Below are positions 27,487 through 36,471 of a DNA stretch of 64,000 nucleotides, one piece after another. The stretch comes from Bdellovibrio bacteriovorus (GTDB lineage: Bacteria; Bdellovibrionota; Bdellovibrionia; Bdellovibrionales; Bdellovibrionaceae). The notes under the pieces were generated by a model. It was not told the origin of the DNA, did no database searches, and worked only from the letters and a program-made list of their open reading frames with translations. The DNA lies in the NCBI RefSeq assembly GCF_002208115.1, contig NZ_CP020946.1:1674001-1738000 (forward strand), given 5' to 3'. Position 1 is the stretch's first letter. Each line of letters starts with the position of its first letter. A program made the translations under genes and the position numbers.

Positions 27487-30400
27487 ATGCTGAATACGGT
27501 ACGTAACACCAAAGGTAATATTTTGCTGCAAATTCTCGCGGCCACCGCGGTGATGAGCACGTCCTTTTACTTTCTAACGAATTACGTGATCGGGCAAAGG
27601 CAGCAGGTCAGTAAGACCTCCAACGTCGTAAACCTGCGATTTGCTTTGAACAGTGCCATGGATTACGTGATTTTCGGGGTCCGTCAGAAGTACTGCTTCT
27701 CCAGCGACAATCTGCTGATGAATGACCTGGGGGCTGAGTGTAACCTGGCGCACACGGGAAGTGTTGAGCGTCTGATTATGTCCACTGAGCAGGAAAACTT
27801 CATTCGTCAGTTGGTGAATGACGGAAAAAATGTGGGCCCGCTGGAGTCCAACGCGCTGACTCAGAACAAGATTCGTCTGAAAACAATTGTGCGCCTGCTG
27901 GAAGTTGGCAAGGCAACAACAACGCATCCCTTATTCCCTGTCCTTGAAAGCTTAAAAACAGTTCGCAATGAAAACGGTGAAGTTGTCAAAGTCGCAGCTA
28001 TTCGTGTGACGTTGACTCGCAATGAAAGCATCAACCTGCCAAAGGCAGGTCGTGAGGTGTATGTTGATTCCCGTGTCGATCTGGTGGATTCCCTTGGCAA
28101 TGTTAAGCCGATTAAAGTGGGCAATAAAGAGCTAAGTCTGAAATCCCAGATCGTTATTTACCCGCGTGAGGTGGGATCTTTTGCCTTGCTAGTGCCGCAG
28201 GATCTGTACATGGACCGCTCGTGGGATTCGCCGATGAATGCCGGGGATGTGGCTTTGCACAAGTTCTCCAGCCGCAAAGAAATGGCGGGAAGCTCTGGCC
28301 TTGTTTTCCAGAGTCCGGTGTTTGTAAATCGCAATATCTATTTGCCTACGGATGAGTCGGGTGATGATGCTTCTCCGGATTCCATCAATTATGCCGGTGT
28401 GACGTTTGCTGACCGGGTGTATATGGGGAACGGTGATATCATGACTTCCAAAGGGAAGTTTTCGCCGAGATCCTCGGGCCAGATGGGAGACCGTTTCTGG
28501 GCGGATGTTCGCACCTTTGGGGGATTCCTCAAAGGGGTTGAAAACGACGGGGGGCTTGATGCCGGTCTCGTCTATCTTTCTGATAAAACCAAAAGCATTA
28601 ATGTTGATAAAACTTTGATGGCCAAGTGTCAGGACATGAGCACCAAGCAGGCGGATAAAACCAGCGTTTACCGTTCAGAGTTGGGCGCTCGCAGGACCGA
28701 TGACGGCTATAATGAAGCCGATTACCGTCTTTATCTGTCGAACTGGAACTATTTCAGTCGTCAGAGTAATGCCCTGCAGGTCGATAAAACAAGATGGGGT
28801 AACGGAAAAGTCGAGGTCGACTCCAATGATTACAATGATGCGGTCGTGAAGATTATGCTGGCCGTGGGTGATCGCGTTGTTGAGGCCCAGTTGCCTCGCA
28901 CGGGGTCTGTGACCTTCACTCCTGAAGTGGGATCTGCGGCATTTGAATCCGCGTTGAGGAGCAAAGTCAAAGCCTCTCAGACGACTTATGATGCTGCTGT
29001 AAAGGCGGAATCCGATCTGACTGACTCCCTGGCTTCTTATCGTGCGGATCTTAAGGATAAAGAGGCTGATCTTTCCGCTGAAATGGCTAAACCCGTGAAG
29101 GGCAGTCTTGCTGGTGGCAGCACAGGCTCCGGATCAGGTTCTGGCACGGGTACCGGCACTGGTACTGGAAGTGGCACCGGCAGCGGTGGCACTAAGACAG
29201 TTGAAAAAACTTTGGAATCAGAATCGACAGTGGAAGATTCTGGCGTAGCGGACTCAGGCTCTGGTTCCGGTTCCGGCTCCACAGGTACGGGCGGAACCAA
29301 AATTGACTATCGCGATGAAAAACTCGTGGCAGAGCTGGAAAGAGCAATCAGTGATCTTAAAAAAATTATCAGCGATTTGAACAATAATAAAATTCCGGCC
29401 CAGTCTTCGGTGGTGAATCTGGCATCCAAACAACTGGATACAGACAAAACTGCTTTGAATACTTATGAGCTGCAAAAAGCCAATCCGCCAAAAATTACGG
29501 TGGAGGTTTCCAAGGCTTCTAACGCCTATTACTTTGACAAGCTCAATCTGGAAGTGTCTGCGAAAAACGTGCAGAACATGATTGATAAAAACGGGAACTA
29601 TTCTGAACCGGTCATCGGTGTTCAGGCCTACGACAGTACATACTATAAAAGTAACCCGATCGATCCAAAGAACGAGAACACCAAATTGTTGGGTTACATC
29701 AACATGACCTTCAATAATAACAAGACCCAGTTGAATTTCCCTTCGAATATTTCCCGCGAACCAAAAGGCGGATCAGCGGTTCAATTGGCCGAGGACAATG
29801 ACCTTGAGACCATGATGACCGAATGTTCGAAAGCCTATGGTACGATGACCTCGGCTTCCTTTGGTGGTGCCGGCTGGGATGTCAGCTTTGCGCCTACTGC
29901 ACGAACCTCCTGGAACTTTGCGGGGGCGGATGACAGCAAGGATATGAAGGCCGACCCGGCATTGGCCACTTTTGAGTTCGACAACATGACCCAGGCAAAT
30001 GCGACCTTCCAGGTGCGCTCTATCGTCGGGAAATGTGTGATCAAGGCCAGTACGACTTTTGTTACCGGCTTTATGACCTGTGATGAACTTCACATTGAGG
30101 CCAGAAGTGCTCCTCTAAGAATTATCGGGACCTTTATTGTGGGTCGAATGAAAATTCATCCGACCGCCATCAAATCCGGGATCAACTGGAGCAGCGTCTA
30201 TCATCCTCAGGCCACCCGCGAATTGCGAGCGGCAGGAAATCCACGAATTCTTCGTTCATTCAGTGGCACGGACTGTAATGCGACCAGCAATGAACCTATT
30301 TGGCATCCCATCCCTTCAATCAAGGCCGTGGCCGATCGTATGAATTGCAATACGATCAGTCTTCGTGCCAAGGCTGATCCATTCCAGTGGACTTCAGTGG

Positions 30401-30507
30401 ATCCGGATTGTGGTATTGCGGCGGGAACCATGGCATCCAACACCACATGTAAACGCCGTTTGGTTCGATTCTTCGTGGTTGAACAGTCCCGCGAGGGAGG
30501 TATTTAA
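27487..30507 (+). CDS. Giant pseudopilin-like protein with coiled coils and Gly/Ser/Thr linker
   Basis: The 1006-residue product begins like a type IV pseudopilin: a basic leader ending KG (Gly10), then a hydrophobic helix (NILLQILAATAVMSTSFYFL). Position +5 of the mature chain is Gln, not the usual Glu, as in PilX/GspK-type tip pseudopilins. A globular domain of about 450 residues follows, with Cys70 and Cys85. A coiled-coil-like segment (about 490-535) leads into a Gly/Ser/Thr low-complexity linker (about 539-605), then a second Lys/Glu/Leu coil (606-670). The C-terminal domain contains several Cys and a right-handed-helix-like SAPLRIIGTFIVGRMKI. PilX-like role is inferred. TAATG overlap with the next gene. 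Confidence 0.7.
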   Translation: MLNTVRNTKGNILLQILAATAVMSTSFYFLTNYVIGQRQQVSKTSNVVNLRFALNSAMDYVIFGVRQKYCFSSDNLLMNDLGAECNLAHTGSVERLIMSTEQENFIRQLVNDGKNVGPLESNALTQNKIRLKTIVRLLEVGKATTTHPLFPVLESLKTVRNENGEVVKVAAIRVTLTRNESINLPKAGREVYVDSRVDLVDSLGNVKPIKVGNKELSLKSQIVIYPREVGSFALLVPQDLYMDRSWDSPMNAGDVALHKFSSRKEMAGSSGLVFQSPVFVNRNIYLPTDESGDDASPDSINYAGVTFADRVYMGNGDIMTSKGKFSPRSSGQMGDRFWADVRTFGGFLKGVENDGGLDAGLVYLSDKTKSINVDKTLMAKCQDMSTKQADKTSVYRSELGARRTDDGYNEADYRLYLSNWNYFSRQSNALQVDKTRWGNGKVEVDSNDYNDAVVKIMLAVGDRVVEAQLPRTGSVTFTPEVGSAAFESALRSKVKASQTTYDAAVKAESDLTDSLASYRADLKDKEADLSAEMAKPVKGSLAGGSTGSGSGSGTGTGTGTGSGTGSGGTKTVEKTLESESTVEDSGVADSGSGSGSGSTGTGGTKIDYRDEKLVAELERAISDLKKIISDLNNNKIPAQSSVVNLASKQLDTDKTALNTYELQKANPPKITVEVSKASNAYYFDKLNLEVSAKNVQNMIDKNGNYSEPVIGVQAYDSTYYKSNPIDPKNENTKLLGYINMTFNNNKTQLNFPSNISREPKGGSAVQLAEDNDLETMMTECSKAYGTMTSASFGGAGWDVSFAPTARTSWNFAGADDSKDMKADPALATFEFDNMTQANATFQVRSIVGKCVIKASTTFVTGFMTCDELHIEARSAPLRIIGTFIVGRMKIHPTAIKSGINWSSVYHPQATRELRAAGNPRILRSFSGTDCNATSNEPIWHPIPSIKAVADRMNCNTISLRAKADPFQWTSVDPDCGIAAGTMASNTTCKRRLVRFFVVEQSREGGI

Positions 30508-30968
30508 TGAAAATGCAGAACGTAATTGGCAATCAGAAAGGTCAGACCATTGTTGAAGCCATTGTGGGCTTTGGTTTGATTACCATGGTGGGATTGACCT
30601 TCGTTGGCGGAATGGTGTCCCTGCGTAACACCACGAAAAGCACAATCCTGCTTTCTTCCACTGACAAGCAGGTGACTGATATTGCTGAAAACATCAAAGC
30701 AGGTGTTGAAAACTATCAGATCAATTATGACTCCAATCGCAGTGTGTCCGAACTGTTGAATCCGGATAATCTGCCGATGGCATGGGATAACGGAAAGGTG
30801 GCTTTGCGCAAGGAATGTGAAACCTGCCAGGGCACCTATGGCTATGTGATCCAGCCTTATCCAGAATTCCGCGGACTTTATAAAGTGACTTTGCGAGTGA
30901 CTCATAAGTCGTGGATTGAAAAGGGTGAGGCCTTTAAAGACTATCATTTCGTGGTGAGTGCAAAATGA
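30507..30968 (+). CDS. PilV/GspI-like minor pseudopilin
   Basis: The 153-residue protein has the type III signal NQKG followed by QTIVEAIVGFGLITMVG: cleavage after Gly12 leaves Glu at +5, the canonical pseudopilin feature. The globular part is short and carries a CxxC pair (Cys104, Cys107). It overlaps the 1006-residue gene by one base and the next gene by four (ATGA), so stoichiometric coupled translation is likely. Function as a minor pilin is inferred from signal peptide and position. Confidence 0.75.
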   Translation: MKMQNVIGNQKGQTIVEAIVGFGLITMVGLTFVGGMVSLRNTTKSTILLSSTDKQVTDIAENIKAGVENYQINYDSNRSVSELLNPDNLPMAWDNGKVALRKECETCQGTYGYVIQPYPEFRGLYKVTLRVTHKSWIEKGEAFKDYHFVVSAK

Positions 30969-31951
30969 AGAATTTAAACAATCACGGTTTAACGGCAGTT
31001 GAATTGGTTATCGGGGTGGGGTTGGTCGCCATTCTGACAAGTGTCGTTGTAACGACGCAGCTGACTGTTACCAAAGATCAAGTGAAGATGACCAAAGAGC
31101 TGGAAGACTCCATTGATACCAAGCTGGCAGAACGAATTCTGTTCAGTGATTTTAACAATGTGGATCCTTCCTATAACAATCTGACCGTGAAGGATGATTC
31201 CGGGAAGATGTTTTTTGACTATTACCCTGATGTTCCTGCCAACGCCATTAAAAATGGACTTGAAAGGAATGCGACTCTTTCTCTGACGGGCAGAAAAGAA
31301 TTCGTGATCATGACACAGGATCCGGCAGCCGGTGGCGTGCTGGTGTACGACCCGGTTTTTGCTTATGAGGTCGGACCCGCTCCGGATGATTTCAATGTGG
31401 CTGCAAGTCTTACATTCAAGGGTTTGAATTATAACGATAAGGTGGCTTCCCAAAGACCTGCGATGTGGAATACTGGTCGTACCGTCATGCTGGATACGCC
31501 GGCCCGACTGCGCCCGCTGGTTAATGGCGTGGCCAATATGCAGGTGGCGCCGCGAAGTCCCATTTACGTGGGTACAGTTCATGGAATCAGCACGGTTTCA
31601 GACTCTAATATCAGTACGTACGTGAATATGAATCACCCGGAAACAGGCGAACATCTGGCTTCTGCGGACTTGTTCCTGCGTCGAGCACCTTCCATTGGGG
31701 GTGGTCAAAGTCTGATTCGTCTGCGCGCGGTGCATTTGATCAAATACTATCTGGAAGAAATGAAAGAAACCGGCAGTACTCAGCGTATGGCAAGACTGTA
31801 CAAGGTGAGTTATGCAGAGGGGCGTTGGGGAACGCCGGTTCTGCTGGCCGATCGGGTGGAGAAATTAAGTCTTCGCCGCGATTCGATTCTGAAACGAATG
31901 ATTTATTTTAAAGTTAAGAAAGTTGATACGACTAAGACCGCAAGTCTGTAG
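30965..31951 (+). CDS. PilW-like minor pseudopilin
   Basis: The 328-residue product has a type III leader NNHG followed by LTAVELVIGVGLVAILTSVVV, with Glu at +5 after cleavage at Gly8. A long soluble domain without cysteines follows. Length and position match PilW-type minor pilins that form a tip complex with PilX and PilV proteins. It is coupled upstream by ATGA and is followed 19 nt later by the secreted calcium-module gene. Confidence 0.75.
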   Translation: MKNLNNHGLTAVELVIGVGLVAILTSVVVTTQLTVTKDQVKMTKELEDSIDTKLAERILFSDFNNVDPSYNNLTVKDDSGKMFFDYYPDVPANAIKNGLERNATLSLTGRKEFVIMTQDPAAGGVLVYDPVFAYEVGPAPDDFNVAASLTFKGLNYNDKVASQRPAMWNTGRTVMLDTPARLRPLVNGVANMQVAPRSPIYVGTVHGISTVSDSNISTYVNMNHPETGEHLASADLFLRRAPSIGGGQSLIRLRAVHLIKYYLEEMKETGSTQRMARLYKVSYAEGRWGTPVLLADRVEKLSLRRDSILKRMIYFKVKKVDTTKTASL

Positions 31952-31970
31952 TTGTTTTCAGGGGGAAATT

Positions 31971-33215
31971 ATGGGGAACAATAAATTCAAAATGATCGTA
32001 GTCGCGGGGATGTTGATCTCTGGCGCAGCTCAGGCTGAAGACAAAGACTTCCCGATGTCGGTGAACAGTGCCAGTTCCGGTGAAACGGTGACGGCGGCGC
32101 CTGCTTCCGGCATGGTCAGTCGCGCAGCAAAGGACACAGTCACAGTTAGGTTGAATAACTCTTGTTTCCCAACGAATCTTCGCGGGGTGACAAATCCTTT
32201 GGCTGCGACGGCAATTATCACAGCGCAGTTTACCCTGGTGCTTGGTGGTAAGGACTATGCATTCACAGTGAAGTACCCCAGTGACCTGGTTCTGAAAACA
32301 GGAATGACGACAGGAACTCCGGCGCCGATGGCGGCGGACAAATTTGTTGTCAGTGGCGCTTCCGGCACGGCAGCTCTGTTTGGAAACACAGTTTTGATGA
32401 AAACAAAAGTTCCGACCACGGTCAGTGTTGATGACGAGGGGCAGGTGATGATCCCTGAAAAAGGTGACGTATCCCTGAAATCCTCAAGCTTCGTGCAGAC
32501 TGTGAACTGTGATGGCTCGGCAGCGGTATACGGTCAATACGGCTATTCCTCTTATACTCCCACCCGCAAATGCGGTGACTATATGGGTAAGGACGGCGCC
32601 ATTACAGCGTCTTTCGGTGGAATTTCAGTGTCAGCGGATAAATCGGTGGTGGACATCAACGTGTCCTTCCCGGGTGAAACAGGTTTCTGCGGTGGTTACT
32701 GGTCGCCGTTGATGGTCTTCTTTGACGATCAAAGACCAAACTTCAATAACATGAGCGACTTCCCGTTGAATCCGATTGGCAAAACGCACTGGCCGGAAGC
32801 CAACGCTCCAGGCTGGTTCGTGGCTTTGGACCGTGACAAATCCGGAAAAATCGACCAGAAGGATGAGCTCTTCGGTGACAATGCGTCTCAGGTGAACGGA
32901 TTTGAGGTGCTAAGAGCCTTTGATTCCAACAAAGATGGTGTGATCGATCACCGTGACAAGGGCTTCAAAAAGCTGGTGATGTGGCAGGATAAAAACGGCG
33001 ATGGCATCTCTCAGAAAGACGAGATGATCCCGCTGCACACCAAAGTCACCAAGATCTCATTGAACTATGAAAAGGGTGTGGTAAGTCCGATTGGTGCTTA
33101 TGCCGAGGCCCGCGAGCGTGCGGATTTCTGGTATAAAGACGGCAAGAAGATCAAAAAAGGCAAGATCGTGGATATCTGGCTGGCTCCGGCAGAAACGAAG
33201 CTCAGTCAAAGATAG
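31971..33215 (+). CDS. Secreted protein with RTX/EF-hand calcium module
   Basis: The 414-residue protein has a Sec signal peptide (MIVVAGMLISGAAQA) and a Ser/Thr/Ala-rich N-terminal domain with Cys65, Cys180, Cys201 and Cys240. Residues 287-351 form a three-loop calcium module: D287RDKSGKIDQKD, D318SNKDGVIDHRD, and WQDKNGDGISQKDE. This loop set, with the VMWQDKNGDG spacing and a following KISLNY, is typical of RTX toxins and large adhesins. ATG 31971 follows GGGGGAAAT; an in-frame start at 31923 would spoil the signal. It ends 1 bp from a convergent gene. Ca2+ binding is inferred from the motif. Confidence 0.75.
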   Translation: MGNNKFKMIVVAGMLISGAAQAEDKDFPMSVNSASSGETVTAAPASGMVSRAAKDTVTVRLNNSCFPTNLRGVTNPLAATAIITAQFTLVLGGKDYAFTVKYPSDLVLKTGMTTGTPAPMAADKFVVSGASGTAALFGNTVLMKTKVPTTVSVDDEGQVMIPEKGDVSLKSSSFVQTVNCDGSAAVYGQYGYSSYTPTRKCGDYMGKDGAITASFGGISVSADKSVVDINVSFPGETGFCGGYWSPLMVFFDDQRPNFNNMSDFPLNPIGKTHWPEANAPGWFVALDRDKSGKIDQKDELFGDNASQVNGFEVLRAFDSNKDGVIDHRDKGFKKLVMWQDKNGDGISQKDEMIPLHTKVTKISLNYEKGVVSPIGAYAEARERADFWYKDGKKIKKGKIVDIWLAPAETKLSQR

Positions 33216-33216
33216 G

Positions 33217-33705
33217 TCACTGCTTTAAAAGTTCCTGAATTTTCTTTTCCAAAGCCTGTGAGTTTTTTTCGTCATAACCACGATAAAAAACCACAGGCTT
33301 TAACTTTTTATCAAACACATAAAGTGTCGGCAAAGCGAGAACTTTAAAGTCCTCCAGAACCAGACGTCCCTGGTCGTGATAAAGCGGGAACTCAAGTTTG
33401 ACGGTCTTTAAAAAGGCCTCGCGTTCAGCGACCTCTTCGTCTTCGTTCACTCCCAGCACCACCAGTCCCTGACTGCGATACTTTTTATAGAGGCTGTTAT
33501 AGTGCGGCAAAGCGGCTTTGCACGGCTCACACCAAGCCGCCCAGAAGTCCACCAGAACAACCTTACCCTGAAGGTCCTTGAGTGTTTTGATATCGCTTTT
33601 ATTCAAAGCCACCGTCGGCAGTCGTTTGAATTCCACGGTGGAGGGCATTTCTTTGGCAAAGACCGAAGAGGCGCAAAGCAAAAGCAATACAGGCAGAAAT
33701 CTCAT
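33217..33705 (-). CDS. TlpA/ResA-like periplasmic thioredoxin
   Basis: The 162-residue protein has a signal peptide (MRFLPVLLLLCASSVFA) and a thioredoxin fold with active-site WCEPCK near residue 58 and cis-proline ALPTLYVF. It reduces or transfers disulfides in the periplasm, often in cytochrome c maturation. Its start directly abuts the stop of the upstream ABC1 kinase gene (TAAATG), so both form one operon. Confidence 0.88.
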   Translation of the reverse strand: MRFLPVLLLLCASSVFAKEMPSTVEFKRLPTVALNKSDIKTLKDLQGKVVLVDFWAAWCEPCKAALPHYNSLYKKYRSQGLVVLGVNEDEEVAEREAFLKTVKLEFPLYHDQGRLVLEDFKVLALPTLYVFDKKLKPVVFYRGYDEKNSQALEKKIQELLKQ

Positions 33706-35106
33706 TTAAGAGATCCTTTCAATATACTTTAAAAGCAAATCCCGCCCGCGCACCTTGGCCCGCAGGACCGCGAGGAAGATAAACACCCCGCCGGTCTTGC
33801 GATCCAGGAAAATGATTTCCCGCGGAGGCGTGCGGAAATGGAAGCCACGGATGATCTGAAATACTTTTTTGGAAAGTCGCTGGGGCAGGGTGGTGTTTTT
33901 CCAGTCATAAGTTCCATCCGCTGCAATCTGTCCCTGGTTGTTGCGGGGATCGGTGTATTCAATAAACGGCTCGACCGTTTCAAAGCAAAATTCTTCAAAC
34001 ACCTGCTTTAAGACCGGATCATCATTGTCATGGACGAACTTTAAATCCATGGCCGCCTTCATAAACAGAGCCCGGTCGTTCAGCAGTGAGCCCTTGACCA
34101 TGCGGCGATAAGGAGTCAGGAAGTCCAGATCATAGGAACGGGTCGCGCCGAAATCAAAAAGAACCAACTGATCCCGCCCCTGGGGATCAATGCGGATGCG
34201 ATAGTTGCCGGCGTGAGGATCGGTTTGAACGACGCCCCACTCAAAGATTTCTTTGAAGTAAAGATCCAGGAAATTCAATGCCAAGCGGTTGCGGCGTTCC
34301 TGTGGCAGGCTTTGAATCAGGGAATCATCGGCGCGCAGGCCTCTTTCAAAGGTGGTGGCCAGAATGCGGGGCCCTGAAAATTCACGAATGACTTTGGGAA
34401 CCACAAAGCGGCTGTCGCCAGCCAGGCGGTTGTGAAAATCCTCTGTCAGAGTGGCTTCCATCTCATAGTCGGTTTCCTGCACCAGCATTTCCCGAACCTC
34501 GGCAAACACCGGATCCATATTGAAATCCTTGGGCAGAAGTTTCAAGGTGCCCAGAAGTGTCTTGATCGCGCGAAGATCACTGTCGATGGCGCGGTCCACA
34601 TTCGGGTACTGGATTTTCAGCACAATGCTTTCGCCCGTGGCCTTGATGCGCGCACGGTGAACCTGACCCATTGAAGCGGAGGCTAGGGCTTCTTTTTCAA
34701 TTTCCAGAAGCTCCAGCTTTTCCGGAGGCAGTTGCTTTTTCAAAGTCGGCTCGATCGCCTCCCAAGAAAGAGGTGGGGAATCATGCTGCAGGGACTTCAA
34801 CAGGTCATTGGCTTCCGGAGGCAGAAAATGTTCGCCATACATGGAAAGCATCTGGCCGGCCTTCATCAGGCTGCCTTTAAGTTCACCCAGTTCCGCACTG
34901 ATGCTTTGAGCCTGGTTTTGCAAAAGCTGTTTCCAGGTTTCCTCTTTGGACTCTTTGGATTTTAAAGCGGTGGTGACCCCGTGCTGGGCGATGGAGGCTC
35001 CGGCTTGGATGGTTAATTTGGCCAGAGAAAGACTGCGCGAAAAGACCGAGGATTTGATCTTCTCAATCTTTTTTGTATGTTTTTTGGCAGACTTTTTTTC
35101 GTCCAT
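33706..35106 (-). CDS. ABC1/UbiB-family atypical kinase
   Basis: The 466-residue protein has the ABC1 hallmarks: KxGQ as MKAGQML, the Ala-rich loop ASASMGQVHRA, the ATP Lys in VLKIQYP, QTDPHAGNY as catalytic loop, and DFG as LFDFGATR. Members support ubiquinone or lipid metabolism; the exact role here is unknown. A Lys-rich N-terminal tail precedes the domain. It is divergent from the photolyase gene and cotranscribed with the thioredoxin. Confidence 0.88.
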   Translation of the reverse strand: MDEKKSAKKHTKKIEKIKSSVFSRSLSLAKLTIQAGASIAQHGVTTALKSKESKEETWKQLLQNQAQSISAELGELKGSLMKAGQMLSMYGEHFLPPEANDLLKSLQHDSPPLSWEAIEPTLKKQLPPEKLELLEIEKEALASASMGQVHRARIKATGESIVLKIQYPNVDRAIDSDLRAIKTLLGTLKLLPKDFNMDPVFAEVREMLVQETDYEMEATLTEDFHNRLAGDSRFVVPKVIREFSGPRILATTFERGLRADDSLIQSLPQERRNRLALNFLDLYFKEIFEWGVVQTDPHAGNYRIRIDPQGRDQLVLFDFGATRSYDLDFLTPYRRMVKGSLLNDRALFMKAAMDLKFVHDNDDPVLKQVFEEFCFETVEPFIEYTDPRNNQGQIAADGTYDWKNTTLPQRLSKKVFQIIRGFHFRTPPREIIFLDRKTGGVFIFLAVLRAKVRGRDLLLKYIERIS

Positions 35107-35154
35107 AGAATCCCAATTTACCTTAAGTAGGTGAAATGTTAAACTTTTATTCCT

Positions 35155-36462
35155 ATGTCAAAAGTCACAGTTTTTTGGTTCCGCCGCGATCTCCGTCTAG
35201 ATGATAATGCGGGGCTGTATCACGCCCTTAAAGAACGCTCTGCGGTGTTGCCGCTGTTTATCTTTGATTCTGAAATCCTGGAAAAACTCGACGACCCCGC
35301 AGATGCGCGAGTGACATTCATTTATGATCAGATTCAGGATCTTAAACAGCAATTGAAAGCCAAAAAATCGGATTTGCTGGTTCGCCATGGCAAACCTCTG
35401 GAGGTCCTTAAAGACCTGTCAGCCGAAATGACAATTGAAGCCATTTACACCAATCATGACTATGAGCCGGCGGCCCGCAAACGGGATGAGAAGGTGGCAG
35501 CCTGGGCGGCGAAAGAGCACATTGCGTTTTTAACTTTCAAGGATCAGTGCCTGTTTGAAAAAGACGAGATCCTGACCGATGCGCGAAAGCCCTACACCGT
35601 GTATACGCCTTACAAAAACAAGGTGCTGGCGAACCTGACTCCGTTTTATCTGAAGTCGTATCCCAATGAGCTGTATGAAAGCAGTTACGCCAAAGTCAAA
35701 AAAACCGAGGCGATGCCGACGTTGAAAAGTCTGGGCTTTGAGCGCAGCCAGATCGAGTTCCCGCCGATGGAACTATCCACAAAAATGTTGAAGACCTATC
35801 AGGCGACGCGGGACTTTCCGGCCAACGAAAAGGGCACATCCCACCTGGGACTGCATCTGCGCTTCGGGACTTTAAGTGTGCGTGAACTGGCACGCGAAGC
35901 CAAAAAGTATTCACCCGTTTGGTTGAGCGAACTGATCTGGCGTGATTTCTTTATGCAGATTCTGTGGCATTTTCCCCAAGTGGAAAAACAGAGTTTCCGT
36001 CCCGAGTACGACAAAATCGCCTGGCGTACGTCCAAGGCCGATTTTCAGAGGTGGTGTGAGGGGCAAACCGGGTACCCTCTGGTGGATGCAGGTATGCGGG
36101 AACTGAATGCCACTGGATATATGCACAACCGCGTGCGCATGGTGGTGGCAAGTTTCCTGTGCAAGCACCTTTTGATTCATTGGTATGAAGGCGAACGGTA
36201 CTTTGCCAAAAAGCTTTTGGACTATGATTTATCAGCCAACAATGGCAACTGGCAGTGGGCGGCAGGATCAGGTTGTGATGCGGCTCCGTACTTTAGAATC
36301 TTCAACCCGCAAACTCAGTTTGAGAAGTTTGATCCGGATGGCAAGTATGTGCAAAAATGGGTTCCAGAGTACGGAACGGATGCATATCCAGAGCCCATGG
36401 TGGATCACAACGAAGCCCGCGGGCGCTGTTTACAGGCATTCACCAAGGTTTTGAAAAAGTAG
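35155..36462 (+). CDS. phrB: Deoxyribodipyrimidine photolyase
   Basis: This 435-residue class I CPD photolyase repairs UV-induced pyrimidine dimers with blue light. The N-terminal Rossmann antenna-binding half starts VFWFRRDLRLDDNAGL. The C-terminal FAD half has WRDFFMQILWHFP, DAGMRELNATGYMHNRVRM and NNGNWQWAAGSGCDAAPYFR. Length is close to the usual 450-470. A 10-bp gap separates it from the SDR-fusion gene, which has AGGAGG upstream. Confidence 0.92.
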   Translation: MSKVTVFWFRRDLRLDDNAGLYHALKERSAVLPLFIFDSEILEKLDDPADARVTFIYDQIQDLKQQLKAKKSDLLVRHGKPLEVLKDLSAEMTIEAIYTNHDYEPAARKRDEKVAAWAAKEHIAFLTFKDQCLFEKDEILTDARKPYTVYTPYKNKVLANLTPFYLKSYPNELYESSYAKVKKTEAMPTLKSLGFERSQIEFPPMELSTKMLKTYQATRDFPANEKGTSHLGLHLRFGTLSVRELAREAKKYSPVWLSELIWRDFFMQILWHFPQVEKQSFRPEYDKIAWRTSKADFQRWCEGQTGYPLVDAGMRELNATGYMHNRVRMVVASFLCKHLLIHWYEGERYFAKKLLDYDLSANNGNWQWAAGSGCDAAPYFRIFNPQTQFEKFDPDGKYVQKWVPEYGTDAYPEPMVDHNEARGRCLQAFTKVLKK

Positions 36463-36471
36463 GAGGCAGTC

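Noticed and set aside
29101-29300. Gly/Ser/Thr low-complexity DNA as a CRISPR-like array
   Set aside because: Repeats are only 6-12 nt, contiguous, in frame with the pseudopilin, and without spacers.
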